A DNA stretch of 14,377 bases from JBBTRN01 sp038065175 (lineage in GTDB: Bacteria; Patescibacteriota; Doudnabacteria; UBA920): contig JBBTRN010000054.1 of the NCBI GenBank assembly GCA_038065175.1, positions 1-14,377 on the forward strand, in the 5' to 3' direction. The stretch's first letter is position 1. Every line of letters starts with the position of its first letter. The notes under the pieces are model-generated. The model saw only the letters and a list, made by a program, of their open reading frames with translations, had not been told where the DNA came from and ran no database searches. Positions 1 through 6,684 of the stretch are shown here, piece after piece. The translations under genes and the position numbers were made by a program.

Positions 1-54
1 GTTTTGTCGGAAATATCATATTTTGCATCAAAAAATTATTAAGCAACAAGTCTA
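1..54 (+). repeat. Partial copy (right end) of a palindromic MITE-like element
   Basis: These 54 bases match 11209-11262 exactly, the right third of the full element at 11101-11262, and end in the same GTCTA terminus. The left part lies outside the window, so the window starts inside a repeat, as expected where an assembly breaks. The element ends 19 bases before the rpsK start codon. It probably separates rpsK from the gene upstream (rpsM in the usual gene order, not visible here). It carries no ORF of its own; the in-frame TTG at 23 lies inside it and is not a credible rpsK start. Confidence 0.9.
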
Positions 55-73
55 TCAATTTATTGAATATTTA

Positions 74-535
74 ATGGCTGATGAAATTGAACAAAAGAAT
101 ATTGTTCCAGCAGATGAGGCTTCAAAAACTGAAGCCGTTTCAGAAAATGCCCCAAAAATAAAATCCAAGAAGAAGAAAGCAAAGGCGAAATTCACAAAGG
201 GCAAAATTTTCATTAACTCCACATACAATAATACCATTATTTCCGTAACTGATATGGCGGGAAATGTGCTCTTATGGAGCAGTTCAGGAAAAATTGGGTT
301 TAAGGGCTCAAAAAAATCCACCCCATACGCTGGCCAAAGGACAATGGAAGATGTGCTGGGCAAGCTTAAAGAAAGGGGATTAAACGAAGTTGATATTTTC
401 ATTAAAGGTATAGGCTCTGGTAGGGAATCGGCGATTAGGGCTCTCCAGGGTAGCGGTTTAGCCATCCTGACTATTAAGGATCAGACGCCTATTCCACATG
501 GTGGGGTTAGGCCAAAGAAACCGAGAAGAGTGTAA
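74..535 (+). CDS. rpsK: 30S ribosomal protein S11
   Basis: Small-subunit ribosomal protein S11 of the 30S platform, 153 residues from the ATG at 74. Recognisable parts are FINSTYNNTIISVTDMAGNV, the GSKKSTPYAGQ segment, and the C-terminal TPIPHGGVRPKKPRRV, which matches the family's conserved RNA-binding tail (usually TPIPHNGCRPPKRRRV). The first 35 or so residues form a charged, lysine-rich extension beyond the usual S11 of about 130 residues. An earlier in-frame TTG at 23 would add 17 residues encoded by the mobile-like repeat, so the ATG at 74 is preferred. No Shine-Dalgarno site is visible. The next genes, rpsD, rpoA and rplQ, complete the standard alpha-operon order. Confidence 0.95.
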   Translation: MADEIEQKNIVPADEASKTEAVSENAPKIKSKKKKAKAKFTKGKIFINSTYNNTIISVTDMAGNVLLWSSSGKIGFKGSKKSTPYAGQRTMEDVLGKLKERGLNEVDIFIKGIGSGRESAIRALQGSGLAILTIKDQTPIPHGGVRPKKPRRV

Positions 536-645
536 AATTTAAAATGCAAATTTAAAAATTATGGAGTTTTGCTGTGCAAAACATTTATAGAAGTCGCGAA
601 GCGACACCAAAATTTTACACTTTACACTTTTAATTTTAAATTTCT
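530..645 (+). other. Structured spacer between rpsK and rpsD
   Basis: The spacer is packed with inverted repeats. GTGTAAAATTT at 530-540, overlapping the rpsK stop codon, is complementary to AAATTTTACAC at 610-620. AAATTTAAAA at 548-557 (also at 535-544) is complementary to TTTTAAATTT at 634-643, just before the rpsD start. Inside are two hairpins: GTTTTGC/GCAAAAC (566-582, three-base loop) and GTCGC-GAA-GCGAC (593-605). No T-run follows a strong GC stem, so it is not an obvious terminator. It may be an RNA control element for rpsD, an mRNA-processing site, or a degenerate intergenic repeat; the sequence does not decide. Confidence 0.45.
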
Positions 646-1254
646 ATGAGATATACGGGTCCAAAAGTAAAAAAAGCAAGGCGTTTCGGCATGGCATTCA
701 CTGCCAAGGACGCTAAAATTTTGCAAAAACGAGGTTTCCCTCCAGGACAGCACGGCCAAAACAGGACGCGTGTTTCTGAATATGGCACCCAGCTTCGAGA
801 AAAGCAGAAAATGAAAATAAACTACGGTATACAAGAAAGACAATTTCGCAGCTATTTTGAGAAAGCCCTAAAACAGTCGGGCGTTACCGGTGAAAATTTG
901 TTAAGTCTGCTGGAGCGAAGGCTGGACAATGTGGTTTACCGGCTTGGTTTTTCCGAAACAAGGGCACAAGCCAGACAGCTTGTTTCCCACGGATTTTTTG
1001 AAGTTAACGGCAAAAAAGCGGATATACCATCCTACTTATTAAAAGTCGGGGATGTGGTTAAGGTTAAAGATAACAAACGAAAATCAAAAAATATTTCAGT
1101 TTTGAACGAAAAGATAAAAGCCTATAAGGTTCAGGACTGGCTTGAGTTAGACAAATCGCAGCTTTTGGGAAAAATCATTTCCCTGCCTACGCAGGGTCTT
1201 GTCGAGAATACTATAAACACGCAACTCATTGTTGAACATTACAGTAGAACATAA
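646..1254 (+). CDS. rpsD: 30S ribosomal protein S4
   Basis: Primary 16S rRNA-binding protein that nucleates 30S assembly; in several bacteria it also represses its own operon. The 202 residues match the usual bacterial length. The N-terminus MRYTGPKVKKARRFG and the GQHG segment are typical of S4. The S4 RNA-binding fold (about residues 85-150) is clear from LLERRLDNVVYRLGF, TRAQARQLVSHG and the VNG turn. The N-terminal zinc-binding cysteines found in some S4 proteins are absent. The ATG at 646 gives the canonical start, but no Shine-Dalgarno site precedes it; an AT-rich inverted-repeat spacer lies directly upstream. Confidence 0.96.
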   Translation: MRYTGPKVKKARRFGMAFTAKDAKILQKRGFPPGQHGQNRTRVSEYGTQLREKQKMKINYGIQERQFRSYFEKALKQSGVTGENLLSLLERRLDNVVYRLGFSETRAQARQLVSHGFFEVNGKKADIPSYLLKVGDVVKVKDNKRKSKNISVLNEKIKAYKVQDWLELDKSQLLGKIISLPTQGLVENTINTQLIVEHYSRT

Positions 1255-1292
1255 TTATCTAATAACGAATAACAAATAATTTATACTTATAA

Positions 1293-1320
1293 TTGACTTT
1301 CACTACTAGTTATATATTAT
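1293..1320 (+). promoter_or_regulatory. Promoter for rpoA (internal promoter of the ribosomal operon)
   Basis: TTGACT at 1293-1298 and TATTAT at 1315-1320 are separated by 16 bases, placing transcription start near 1327 and leaving about 19 bases of leader with the rpoA ribosome-binding site. ACTTATAA (1285-1292) and TTATAAGT (1324-1331) form an inverted repeat flanking the promoter, a possible operator or simply AT-rich coincidence. Called by eye from the hexamers. Confidence 0.5.
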
Positions 1321-1333
1321 CAGTTATAAGTCT

Positions 1334-1338
1334 GGAGG
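1334..1338 (+). promoter_or_regulatory. Shine-Dalgarno site of rpoA
   Basis: GGAGG stands seven bases before the ATG at 1346. It is the only full Shine-Dalgarno core next to a start codon in this window, and it fixes the rpoA start. Confidence 0.8.
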
Positions 1339-1345
1339 CAAATTT

Positions 1346-2296
1346 ATGGAAGCTATCCCCTTGCCCAATAGGGCGAAAATTGAGCACCTAGGACAAAACA
1401 GGTACAAAATGATTTTAGAACCACTTTACCCTGGTTATGGGGTTACCGTAGGCAATGCGCTAAGGAGAGTGCTTTTGTCCTCTATGCCGGGGGCCGCGGT
1501 AACAGCGGTTAAAATTAAATTTGTTGACCATGAATTTTCCACCATACCTAATGTTAAGGAAGATGTAATACAAATCCTTTTACAGTTAAAACAACTACGG
1601 GTAAGAAGTTTCAGCGCTGATCCGATTAGGCTTCAGCTTAAGGTAAAAGGAGAAAAAGTAGTGACCGCCGCTGACATTAAGGAGACAGATCAAGTAAAAA
1701 TTATTAATAAAAATTTACACATTGCGACTTTAGACAATAAAAACGCCGATTTTGATATGGAGTTAGTAATTGAACAGGGTAGGGGCTACGTGCCTGTTGA
1801 GCAAAGGGAAAGTCAAAAAAATGAAATCGGCATGATAGCCCTAGATTCTGTTTTTACCCCAGTAAAATCGGTTTATTTTGATATTTCCAATGTACGCGTA
1901 GGCCAGCTGACAAATTTTGATAAACTTGAGGTGGTTATGGAAACCGACGGAAGCATTGACGGTTCTGCCGTAATAAACGTTTCGGCGCATATCTTGGTTG
2001 ACCATTTTTCCACGCTGTTTTTAGAAGATTCATCAGCCTTGAGCGCGGAAGAGAATATCGTTTCTGACAGCGTTTTAGTCCAAGAACCCTTGGTGGAAAT
2101 TTCAAGTCAGGCCACGCTTTCCGGTGAAAATGAAATTATGGGAACAGCCCTGTCTACGCGCGCCAAAAATGCGCTTACGAAAAATGGCATTACATCTATT
2201 GAGGCCTTGAAGGCCTTAAGTAACGAACAAATAGAAAATATTGAGGGCCTGGGCAAAAAGACAATTAATGAAATTATTGAATTTTTACAGCGCTAG
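1346..2296 (+). CDS. rpoA: DNA-directed RNA polymerase subunit alpha
   Basis: Alpha subunit of RNA polymerase, whose dimer scaffolds beta and beta' assembly and whose C-terminal domain contacts UP elements and activators. The 316 residues are the full family length. The N-terminal assembly domain shows GYGVTVGNALRRVLLSS (about 30-46), and EQGRGYVP with the following segment is typical. A linker rich in Ser and Glu (about 225-262) leads to the alpha-CTD (about 269-316), with TRAKNALTKNGITSIEAL and the helix-hairpin-helix turn EGLGKKTINEI. The gene has its own promoter and a strong ribosome-binding site. That could uncouple polymerase supply from ribosomal protein supply, although readthrough from rpsD remains likely. 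Confidence 0.97.
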   Translation: MEAIPLPNRAKIEHLGQNRYKMILEPLYPGYGVTVGNALRRVLLSSMPGAAVTAVKIKFVDHEFSTIPNVKEDVIQILLQLKQLRVRSFSADPIRLQLKVKGEKVVTAADIKETDQVKIINKNLHIATLDNKNADFDMELVIEQGRGYVPVEQRESQKNEIGMIALDSVFTPVKSVYFDISNVRVGQLTNFDKLEVVMETDGSIDGSAVINVSAHILVDHFSTLFLEDSSALSAEENIVSDSVLVQEPLVEISSQATLSGENEIMGTALSTRAKNALTKNGITSIEALKALSNEQIENIEGLGKKTINEIIEFLQR

Positions 2297-2324
2297 CAAT
2301 AAAATTTGTGTTTAGTGGATTTAT

Positions 2325-2669
2325 ATGAGGCATAGAAAAAAATTAAAAATCGGCAAAGGTGTGGACCACAAAAGAAAGCTTTTGCGCACTTTGGGGTCGT
2401 CTTTTATTCTCTATGAAAAAATCTCTACAAGTTTAAAGAATGCAAGAGCCGCAAAATCATATACTGAAAAACTTATTACTCGGGCCAAAGAAAATAACCT
2501 GCACAACAGAAGGATTCTAATTTCCAAACTCACTCCGATGGCTGCAAAAAAAGCAATTGAGGTTTTGGGTCCGAAATTTAAAGAAAGAAAAGGCGGTTAT
2601 AGCCGGATAATTAAGCTGGTTCATCATAACTCGGGGAATTCTAAAGTATTATTGGAATTCGTAGAATAA
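2325..2669 (+). CDS. rplQ: 50S ribosomal protein L17
   Basis: Large-subunit protein near the peptide exit tunnel. The 114 residues match the bacterial L17 core. The signature MRHRKK-LKIGKGVDHKRKLLR (normally MRHRK..KLGR...HR.AL.R) starts the protein, followed by SLKNARAAKSYTEKLITRAK and a C-terminal GGYSRIIKL strand. The ATG at 2325 gives the invariant MRHR start. It follows rpoA by 28 bases and lacks a clear Shine-Dalgarno site. One base separates its stop from rplM. Confidence 0.95.
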   Translation: MRHRKKLKIGKGVDHKRKLLRTLGSSFILYEKISTSLKNARAAKSYTEKLITRAKENNLHNRRILISKLTPMAAKKAIEVLGPKFKERKGGYSRIIKLVHHNSGNSKVLLEFVE

Positions 2670-2670
2670 T

Positions 2671-3090
2671 ATGAAAACGCAAAAAATTTCAATTCCCAAA
2701 ACAATCACCCGAAAATGGTTTCAAATAGATGCCTCTAAGAATTCCATGGGGAGGGTGGCTACGGAGATTGCAAATATTTTAAGGGGAAAGCATAAAAGAG
2801 ATTTTACCCCGCATATGGACATGGGCGACTATGTCGTTGCTATTAATGCCCATAAGCTCAAGTTTACCGGTAGAAAAGTGAGCCAGAAACTGTATTACCG
2901 CCATTCAGGTTATTTGGGCGGAATAAAATCAGAAAGTCTTAAGACTTTAATCCAAAAAAGTCCGTCCGAAGCTTTAAAGCGCGCGGTTTTTAGCATGATT
3001 GATGACATAAAGTTTAGGAAAAAAATCATGTCCAGGTTAAAGTTGGTAAACGGCGCGGAACATAATTTTAATATTCATAAATCTATATAA
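2671..3090 (+). CDS. rplM: 50S ribosomal protein L13
   Basis: Early-assembling large-subunit protein; 139 residues, normal length. Diagnostic segments are WFQIDASKNSMGRVATEIA (family: W..vDA....LGRLAs.iA), LRGKHKRDFTPHMDMGDYVV and the FTGRKVSQKLYYRHSGYLGG block. The canonical GM.P....R motif is replaced by KRAVFSMIDDIKFRKKIMSR, with Ser-Met-Ile in place of Gly-Met-Leu-Pro. The start ATG overlaps nothing and sits one base after the rplQ stop (TAATATG), an arrangement repeated at rpsI and pointing to translational coupling. Confidence 0.94.
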   Translation: MKTQKISIPKTITRKWFQIDASKNSMGRVATEIANILRGKHKRDFTPHMDMGDYVVAINAHKLKFTGRKVSQKLYYRHSGYLGGIKSESLKTLIQKSPSEALKRAVFSMIDDIKFRKKIMSRLKLVNGAEHNFNIHKSI

Positions 3091-3091
3091 T

Positions 3092-3673
3092 ATGCCTACC
3101 AAAACTACTAAAACCCCCGCATCAAGCGTGAAAGTTTCGGCTTCATTAGCCCCAAAAAAATCGAAAGCTCAAAAAAAGCCGCTTACTCATGAAGTTAAGC
3201 ATAAAAAAACAGATGAACAAAAAATTGAAGTTAAACCCCTTGAAGCCCAAGAACCGAAGGCTCATAAAGCCGCAGCTCCAGGGGCAGAAAGATACATTTT
3301 TGCCACAGGCAGGCGAAAAACATCGGTAGCTAATGTGAGGCTTTTTGAAGGTACAGGAAAACATGTAATCAATAAAAAGCCCTTCGAGGTTTATTTTGGG
3401 TATTCTTTTTACCAAGATAGGGCCTTAAAGCCGTTTGATGTTACCGGACTCTCGAAGAGTTATCGTATTGTTGCGCATATTAACGGCGGGGGAGCCCATT
3501 CCCAGGCAACAGCCCTAAGTCACGGTTTGGCAATTGCGCTTGGTAAAACTTCTGAAGAAGTGAGGAAAGTATTAAAAAAGAACGGTCTTTTGACTCGCGA
3601 CGACAGGAAAAAAGAAAGAAAGAAGCCGGGGCTAAAGCGCGCCCGCAGGGCACCGCAGTGGGCGAAGAGATAA
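3092..3673 (+). CDS. rpsI: 30S ribosomal protein S9 with long N-terminal extension
   Basis: Small-subunit protein whose C-terminal tail reaches the P-site tRNA. The S9 core begins at about residue 66 (RYIFATGRRKTSVANVRLF) and continues through NGGGAHSQATALSHGLAIAL to the tail RARRAPQWAKR, where family members usually end in QFSKR. Before the core is a roughly 65-residue extension rich in Lys, Ala and Pro with no recognisable fold, so the protein is 193 residues against the usual 130. No internal ATG gives a shorter core-only form, so the extension is probably real. The one-base gap to rplM fits the conserved rplM-rpsI pair. No terminator follows; the rnpB promoter begins five bases after the stop. 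Confidence 0.95.
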   Translation: MPTKTTKTPASSVKVSASLAPKKSKAQKKPLTHEVKHKKTDEQKIEVKPLEAQEPKAHKAAAPGAERYIFATGRRKTSVANVRLFEGTGKHVINKKPFEVYFGYSFYQDRALKPFDVTGLSKSYRIVAHINGGGAHSQATALSHGLAIALGKTSEEVRKVLKKNGLLTRDDRKKERKKPGLKRARRAPQWAKR

Positions 3674-3677
3674 GAGT

Positions 3678-3706
3678 TTGACAAAAACGTCGAATCATGA
3701 TACTAT
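3678..3706 (+). promoter_or_regulatory. Promoter of the RNase P RNA gene
   Basis: TTGACA at 3678-3683 is a perfect -35 box, followed after 17 bases by TACTAT at 3701-3706. The expected start, around 3713, coincides with the first base of the P1 helix of the RNA. Confidence 0.8.
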
Positions 3707-3712
3707 TTTTAA

Positions 3713-4060
3713 GCTCTAAGCTAATCGAATAATCGCTCTTTGTTGCATCGTAAGATGCAGCTAAAGAGAGGAAAGTCCGAACACTTATTTGATGGCCCTT
3801 CTATAGAGTCCGTCAAGAATGGTAGCGGGTAATCCCCGTCTGGAGTAATCCTCGAGGTGCGAACAGTGACGCTTGAAACCGAAAGGTTTTAAGGATCTCG
3901 CAAGAGATTAATCCCTTTGGAAACCTAGGGAGTGAAACGGCTAAATCCTTACCTGAGTGCAAGGCCAAATTTGGTAGGCTGCATGATCCCGCCAGCAATG
4001 CCGGGGCTAGAGAGATGATTATTTAGAAACAGAATTCGGCTTACGAGTTTGCTTAGAGCC
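3713..4060 (+). ncRNA. rnpB: RNase P RNA (M1-type ribozyme)
   Basis: Catalytic RNA that removes the 5' leader of tRNA precursors. P1 pairs GCTCTAAGC (3713-3721) with GCTTAGAGC (4051-4059). P2 pairs AATAATC (3728-3734) with GATTATT (4017-4023). P3 is CTCTTT/AAAGAG plus TGCATC-GTAA-GATGCA (3736-3768). The catalytic core shows GAGGAAAGTCCG (3768-3779), GAAACGGCTAAATCC, GCAAGGCCAAAT (3959-3970) and ACAGAATTCGGCTTA. A GCAA tetraloop at 3995-3998 matches L18 of type A RNAs. Compared with the E. coli RNA, the P15-P17 arm between GCAAGGCCAAAT and GGTAGGCTGC is reduced to about two bases, so the loop that binds the tRNA CCA end seems missing. At roughly 348 nt it is otherwise a complete, ordinary bacterial RNase P RNA. 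Confidence 0.95.
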
Positions 4061-4061
4061 T

Positions 4062-4092
4062 AAAAATACCCCTGCTTGTAAGGGGTATTTTT
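4062..4092 (+). terminator. Intrinsic terminator of rnpB
   Basis: A perfect 12-bp stem AAAAATACCCCT/AGGGGTATTTTT (4062-4073 with 4081-4092) closes a seven-base loop, and its 3' arm supplies the T-run. The A-run on the other side would also let it work on the minus strand. Confidence 0.93.
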
Positions 4093-4093
4093 A

Positions 4094-4123
4094 TTGGATT
4101 TAAATCCCCAAAAATTGTATAAT
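4094..4123 (+). promoter_or_regulatory. Promoter of the sugar-transferase operon, probably leaderless
   Basis: TTGGAT at 4094-4099 and a perfect TATAAT at 4118-4123 are 18 bases apart. Only seven bases lie between the -10 box and the ATG at 4131, so transcription should begin at or within a base or two of the start codon. It follows the rnpB terminator directly and probably drives the glycan gene set. Confidence 0.7.
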
Positions 4124-4130
4124 AAACAGG

Positions 4131-5567
4131 ATGAAACGCTCGGAATTAGCTTTTAATATTGTCTCAATACCTACCGACGCCTTAATGCTGTTATTGGCAG
4201 GCGCCGCATCTTTTTATTTGCGAGGCAAATCCACGCAAATTGTGGGTCCGGTTTTATTCGAACTAAGGCTGTCGGATTTTATTTCTGCAGCCTACAGGCT
4301 AATCCCGGTGCTTTTAGTTGTCTTTGCTTTTTTAGGCCTTTATAATCTGCGAGGAACGAGGAAGTTTGCGTCTGAATTTGGCAGGGTATTAGTCGGGGTA
4401 TCACTGGGACTCCTTCTAGTAATGCTGTTATTCTTTTTTGACCAGACTATTTTTCCATCACGTTTTATAATTTTAGCCACCTGGGGTTTGGGGATATTAT
4501 TTGTGAGTACAGGCAGGCTTGTTTTAAAGGATTTGCAGGAATTTACTTTTTCCAAGAACATTGGCCTGCATCGTTTGGCGGTAGTAAATGGACACGGAAA
4601 CAATACCCAAATCATTGAAAAATTTTTTAAAAATACGGCTTACGGCTATGAAATCATCAAAGAGCTGGATTTTGGATCTGGTATTTTCAATGATTTGGAG
4701 GAGTTGTATGCCAGCCGCAAGATCGACGAAATTCTGCAGGCTAACACTTCTTTGAGCGACGAAGACAACCTCAAGCTGGTTGAGTTTGCCAGGAATAAGG
4801 GCTTGGGCTACAGTTTTGTGCCTAATTTGTTCAATGTCCAAAGAAATTCCGTGGAAACCGCCAATTTAAACGGTGTGCCGGTCATTAGCCTAAAAAATAC
4901 GCCGCTTGACGGCTGGGGCAAAGTTGCTAAGAGAGTATTAGACATAGTTTCCTCGTTCGCTTGCCTCATTATTACCTTTCCCATTACCCTGTTTATCTAC
5001 ATTGCCATTAAAATGGACAGTAGGGGCAGAGCCATTTACACGGCAGTGCGCGGTGGGCGCGGAAAAGATTTTAAATTTTATAAATTCCGCACCATGCACA
5101 GCCATTTGTCCGTAGGCGAGCAATACGGAGGCGAGGCCGCGCATAAGGTTAGGCAGGAGTTATGGAAGCAAAACGACAGAGGGGATGAGTATTCCCCGTT
5201 TTTAAAAATTAAAAATGATCCAAGGGTGACGCGAGTCGGGAGGTTTTTGCGCAGGAGCAAGCTGGACGAAATCCCGCAATTTTGGAACGTGCTAATCGGC
5301 GATATGAGTATGGTTGGCCCCCGCGCCCATGTGGTTGAGGAAGTTGGTCGATACCGCAGCCGCTACCAGCGGATGTTCTCAATAAAACCAGGCGTGTTCG
5401 GCATTTCGCAAAATGCCCAGTTCAGCTGGCCAGACCTGCCGTTTGACGAAGAAATTCGGCTGAATATTTTTTACATTGAAAACTGGTCGTTGTGGCTTGA
5501 TATTAAAGTTCTGGCAAAGAGCTTTTGGATTTTGTTTTTCGCCAGGACGCCGAAAGCCGATTATTAA
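4131..5567 (+). CDS. Polyprenyl-phosphate sugar-1-phosphate transferase (WbaP/WcaJ-type)
   Basis: Membrane enzyme that starts a surface glycan by moving a sugar-1-phosphate from a nucleotide sugar to undecaprenyl phosphate. The 478 residues show the standard layout. Four hydrophobic segments lie within about residues 10-128, followed by a Rossmann-like soluble domain (about 145-255). A further membrane segment (about 272-293) then precedes the catalytic domain. Catalytic motifs are KRVLDIVSS (267-275), FKFYKFRTMH (315-323), RFLRRSKLDEIPQFWNVL (371-388, with the essential Asp-Glu pair at 379-380), MVGPR (394-398) and KPGVFGISQ (419-427). No Shine-Dalgarno site is present; the -10 box placement suggests a leaderless mRNA. 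The sugar specificity cannot be read from sequence. Three GT4 enzymes downstream would extend the lipid-linked sugar. Confidence 0.93.
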   Translation: MKRSELAFNIVSIPTDALMLLLAGAASFYLRGKSTQIVGPVLFELRLSDFISAAYRLIPVLLVVFAFLGLYNLRGTRKFASEFGRVLVGVSLGLLLVMLLFFFDQTIFPSRFIILATWGLGILFVSTGRLVLKDLQEFTFSKNIGLHRLAVVNGHGNNTQIIEKFFKNTAYGYEIIKELDFGSGIFNDLEELYASRKIDEILQANTSLSDEDNLKLVEFARNKGLGYSFVPNLFNVQRNSVETANLNGVPVISLKNTPLDGWGKVAKRVLDIVSSFACLIITFPITLFIYIAIKMDSRGRAIYTAVRGGRGKDFKFYKFRTMHSHLSVGEQYGGEAAHKVRQELWKQNDRGDEYSPFLKIKNDPRVTRVGRFLRRSKLDEIPQFWNVLIGDMSMVGPRAHVVEEVGRYRSRYQRMFSIKPGVFGISQNAQFSWPDLPFDEEIRLNIFYIENWSLWLDIKVLAKSFWILFFARTPKADY

Positions 5568-5568
5568 A

Positions 5569-6645
5569 ATGCGCGTCGCGATAGTTCACGATTCATTTAC
5601 GCAAATGGGCGGGGCAGAAAGAGTGGTCGAGGTTTTGCATGAGATTTTCCCGCACGCACCTGTTTATACATTGGTTTTAGATAAAAAATTATTGCCTAAA
5701 TATGGGGCTTGGGATATTCGCACGACCTGGCTGCAATATTTTTACGGCCTAATTCCCAAACTTCAATATTGGTTGTTTTTGATTCCTTGGGCAGTATCAG
5801 CCATCAGGATTAAAAATGCCGACATAATAATTTCATCTTCTTCCGGATTCGTAAAAAATATTTCCGCGCCAAAAGGCGCTGTCCACATAAACTATTGTCA
5901 CACGCCCGCGAGGTTCTTGTGGATAGACAGGGGTTATGTAAAAGAAGAAGTGCCGCTTTTTTTAAAGCCAATAGTTAGTATTTTTTTATGGTGGATGCGG
6001 AAGTGGGATTTAAGGGGCTCAAAAAGGGTGAATGGGTTTATTGCTAACTCGAAGGAGGTCAAAAAAAGGATTTTCAATGTGTACCGACGCGAATCAGAGG
6101 TTATTTATCCGCCGATTGATATAGAATTCTGGTATCCTACCGAGCCGAAACAAGATTATTTCCTAGTCGCAGGACGGCTACACGCGCATAAAAAAATTGA
6201 TTGGGTGGTGGAGATTTTTAATGAACTAGGCTTACCTTTGCATGTAGTGGGCACCGGCAGGAAGGAAAAATACCTAAGGTCCATAGCAAAGCCAAATATC
6301 AAATTTCTCGGGCGCGTTTCCGATGAAATGCTAAGGGACGAATACAGCGGCGCTAGAGCCTTAATTTACCCCCAAGTGGAAGACTTTGGCCTTATGCCTT
6401 TAGAAGCCGCGGCCTGCGGCACGCCCACGCTTGCTTTTGCTTCCGGCGGCGCGCTGGAAACCGTTGTGCCAGGAGCGACTGGGGAGTTGTTTGAGAGTTA
6501 CGATAAGGAAAAAATTAAAAATTTAATTTTAAATTGGAAAGCAGAAAACTATCAACCTGAAAAACTAAATGTACAAGCGAAAAAATTTACAAAAGAAAAT
6601 TTTTCAAATCAACTAAGGGAATTAGTCAAAAGTTTTTTTGTCTAG
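5569..6645 (+). CDS. GT4 family glycosyltransferase (first of three)
   Basis: Predicted retaining glycosyltransferase of the GT-B fold, 358 residues, cytoplasmic or membrane-associated, likely adding a sugar to the polyprenyl-linked intermediate made by the upstream enzyme. The N-terminus MRVAIVHDSFTQMGGAERVV carries the acceptor-side glycine loop. YCHTPARFLWIDRGYV is typical of WbaZ-like mannosyltransferases. YFLVAGRLHAHKKID opens the donor domain, and EDFGLMPLEAAACGTP is the E-x7-E nucleotide-sugar motif. The ATG at 5569 is chosen because the protein then begins at the Rossmann strand and sits one base after the preceding stop; the reading frame continues upstream to 5476 inside the previous gene. 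Donor and acceptor are unknown; mannosyl transfer is only a family-level guess. Confidence 0.9.
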   Translation: MRVAIVHDSFTQMGGAERVVEVLHEIFPHAPVYTLVLDKKLLPKYGAWDIRTTWLQYFYGLIPKLQYWLFLIPWAVSAIRIKNADIIISSSSGFVKNISAPKGAVHINYCHTPARFLWIDRGYVKEEVPLFLKPIVSIFLWWMRKWDLRGSKRVNGFIANSKEVKKRIFNVYRRESEVIYPPIDIEFWYPTEPKQDYFLVAGRLHAHKKIDWVVEIFNELGLPLHVVGTGRKEKYLRSIAKPNIKFLGRVSDEMLRDEYSGARALIYPQVEDFGLMPLEAAACGTPTLAFASGGALETVVPGATGELFESYDKEKIKNLILNWKAENYQPEKLNVQAKKFTKENFSNQLRELVKSFFV

Positions 6646-6667
6646 GACAACTTGAAGCAGATATAAA
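6638..6667 (+). promoter_or_regulatory. Possible promoter before the second GT4 gene
   Basis: TTGTCT (6638-6643) and TATAAA (6662-6667) are spaced by 18 bases, with the expected start about ten bases before the ATG at 6685. It overlaps the end of the first GT4 gene. Hexamer match only. Confidence 0.3.
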
Positions 6668-6684
6668 GATTGTTTTAACAAAAA

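Noticed and set aside
23..73. N-terminal extension of S11 from a TTG inside the repeat
   Set aside because: The 17 extra residues are encoded by the mobile-like element, and S11 homologues have no such segment. The ATG at 74 is the better start.
530..645. Terminator between rpsK and rpsD
   Set aside because: The strongest hairpins (566-582 and 593-605) are not followed by a T-run, and the genes belong to one operon.
3813..3998. Minus-strand reading frame of 61 codons
   Set aside because: It lies inside the RNase P RNA gene and has no family resemblance.
5476..5568. Longer form of the first GT4 protein starting inside the sugar-transferase gene
   Set aside because: GT4 proteins begin at the first Rossmann strand (MRVAIVHD), reached from the ATG at 5569 one base after the preceding stop.
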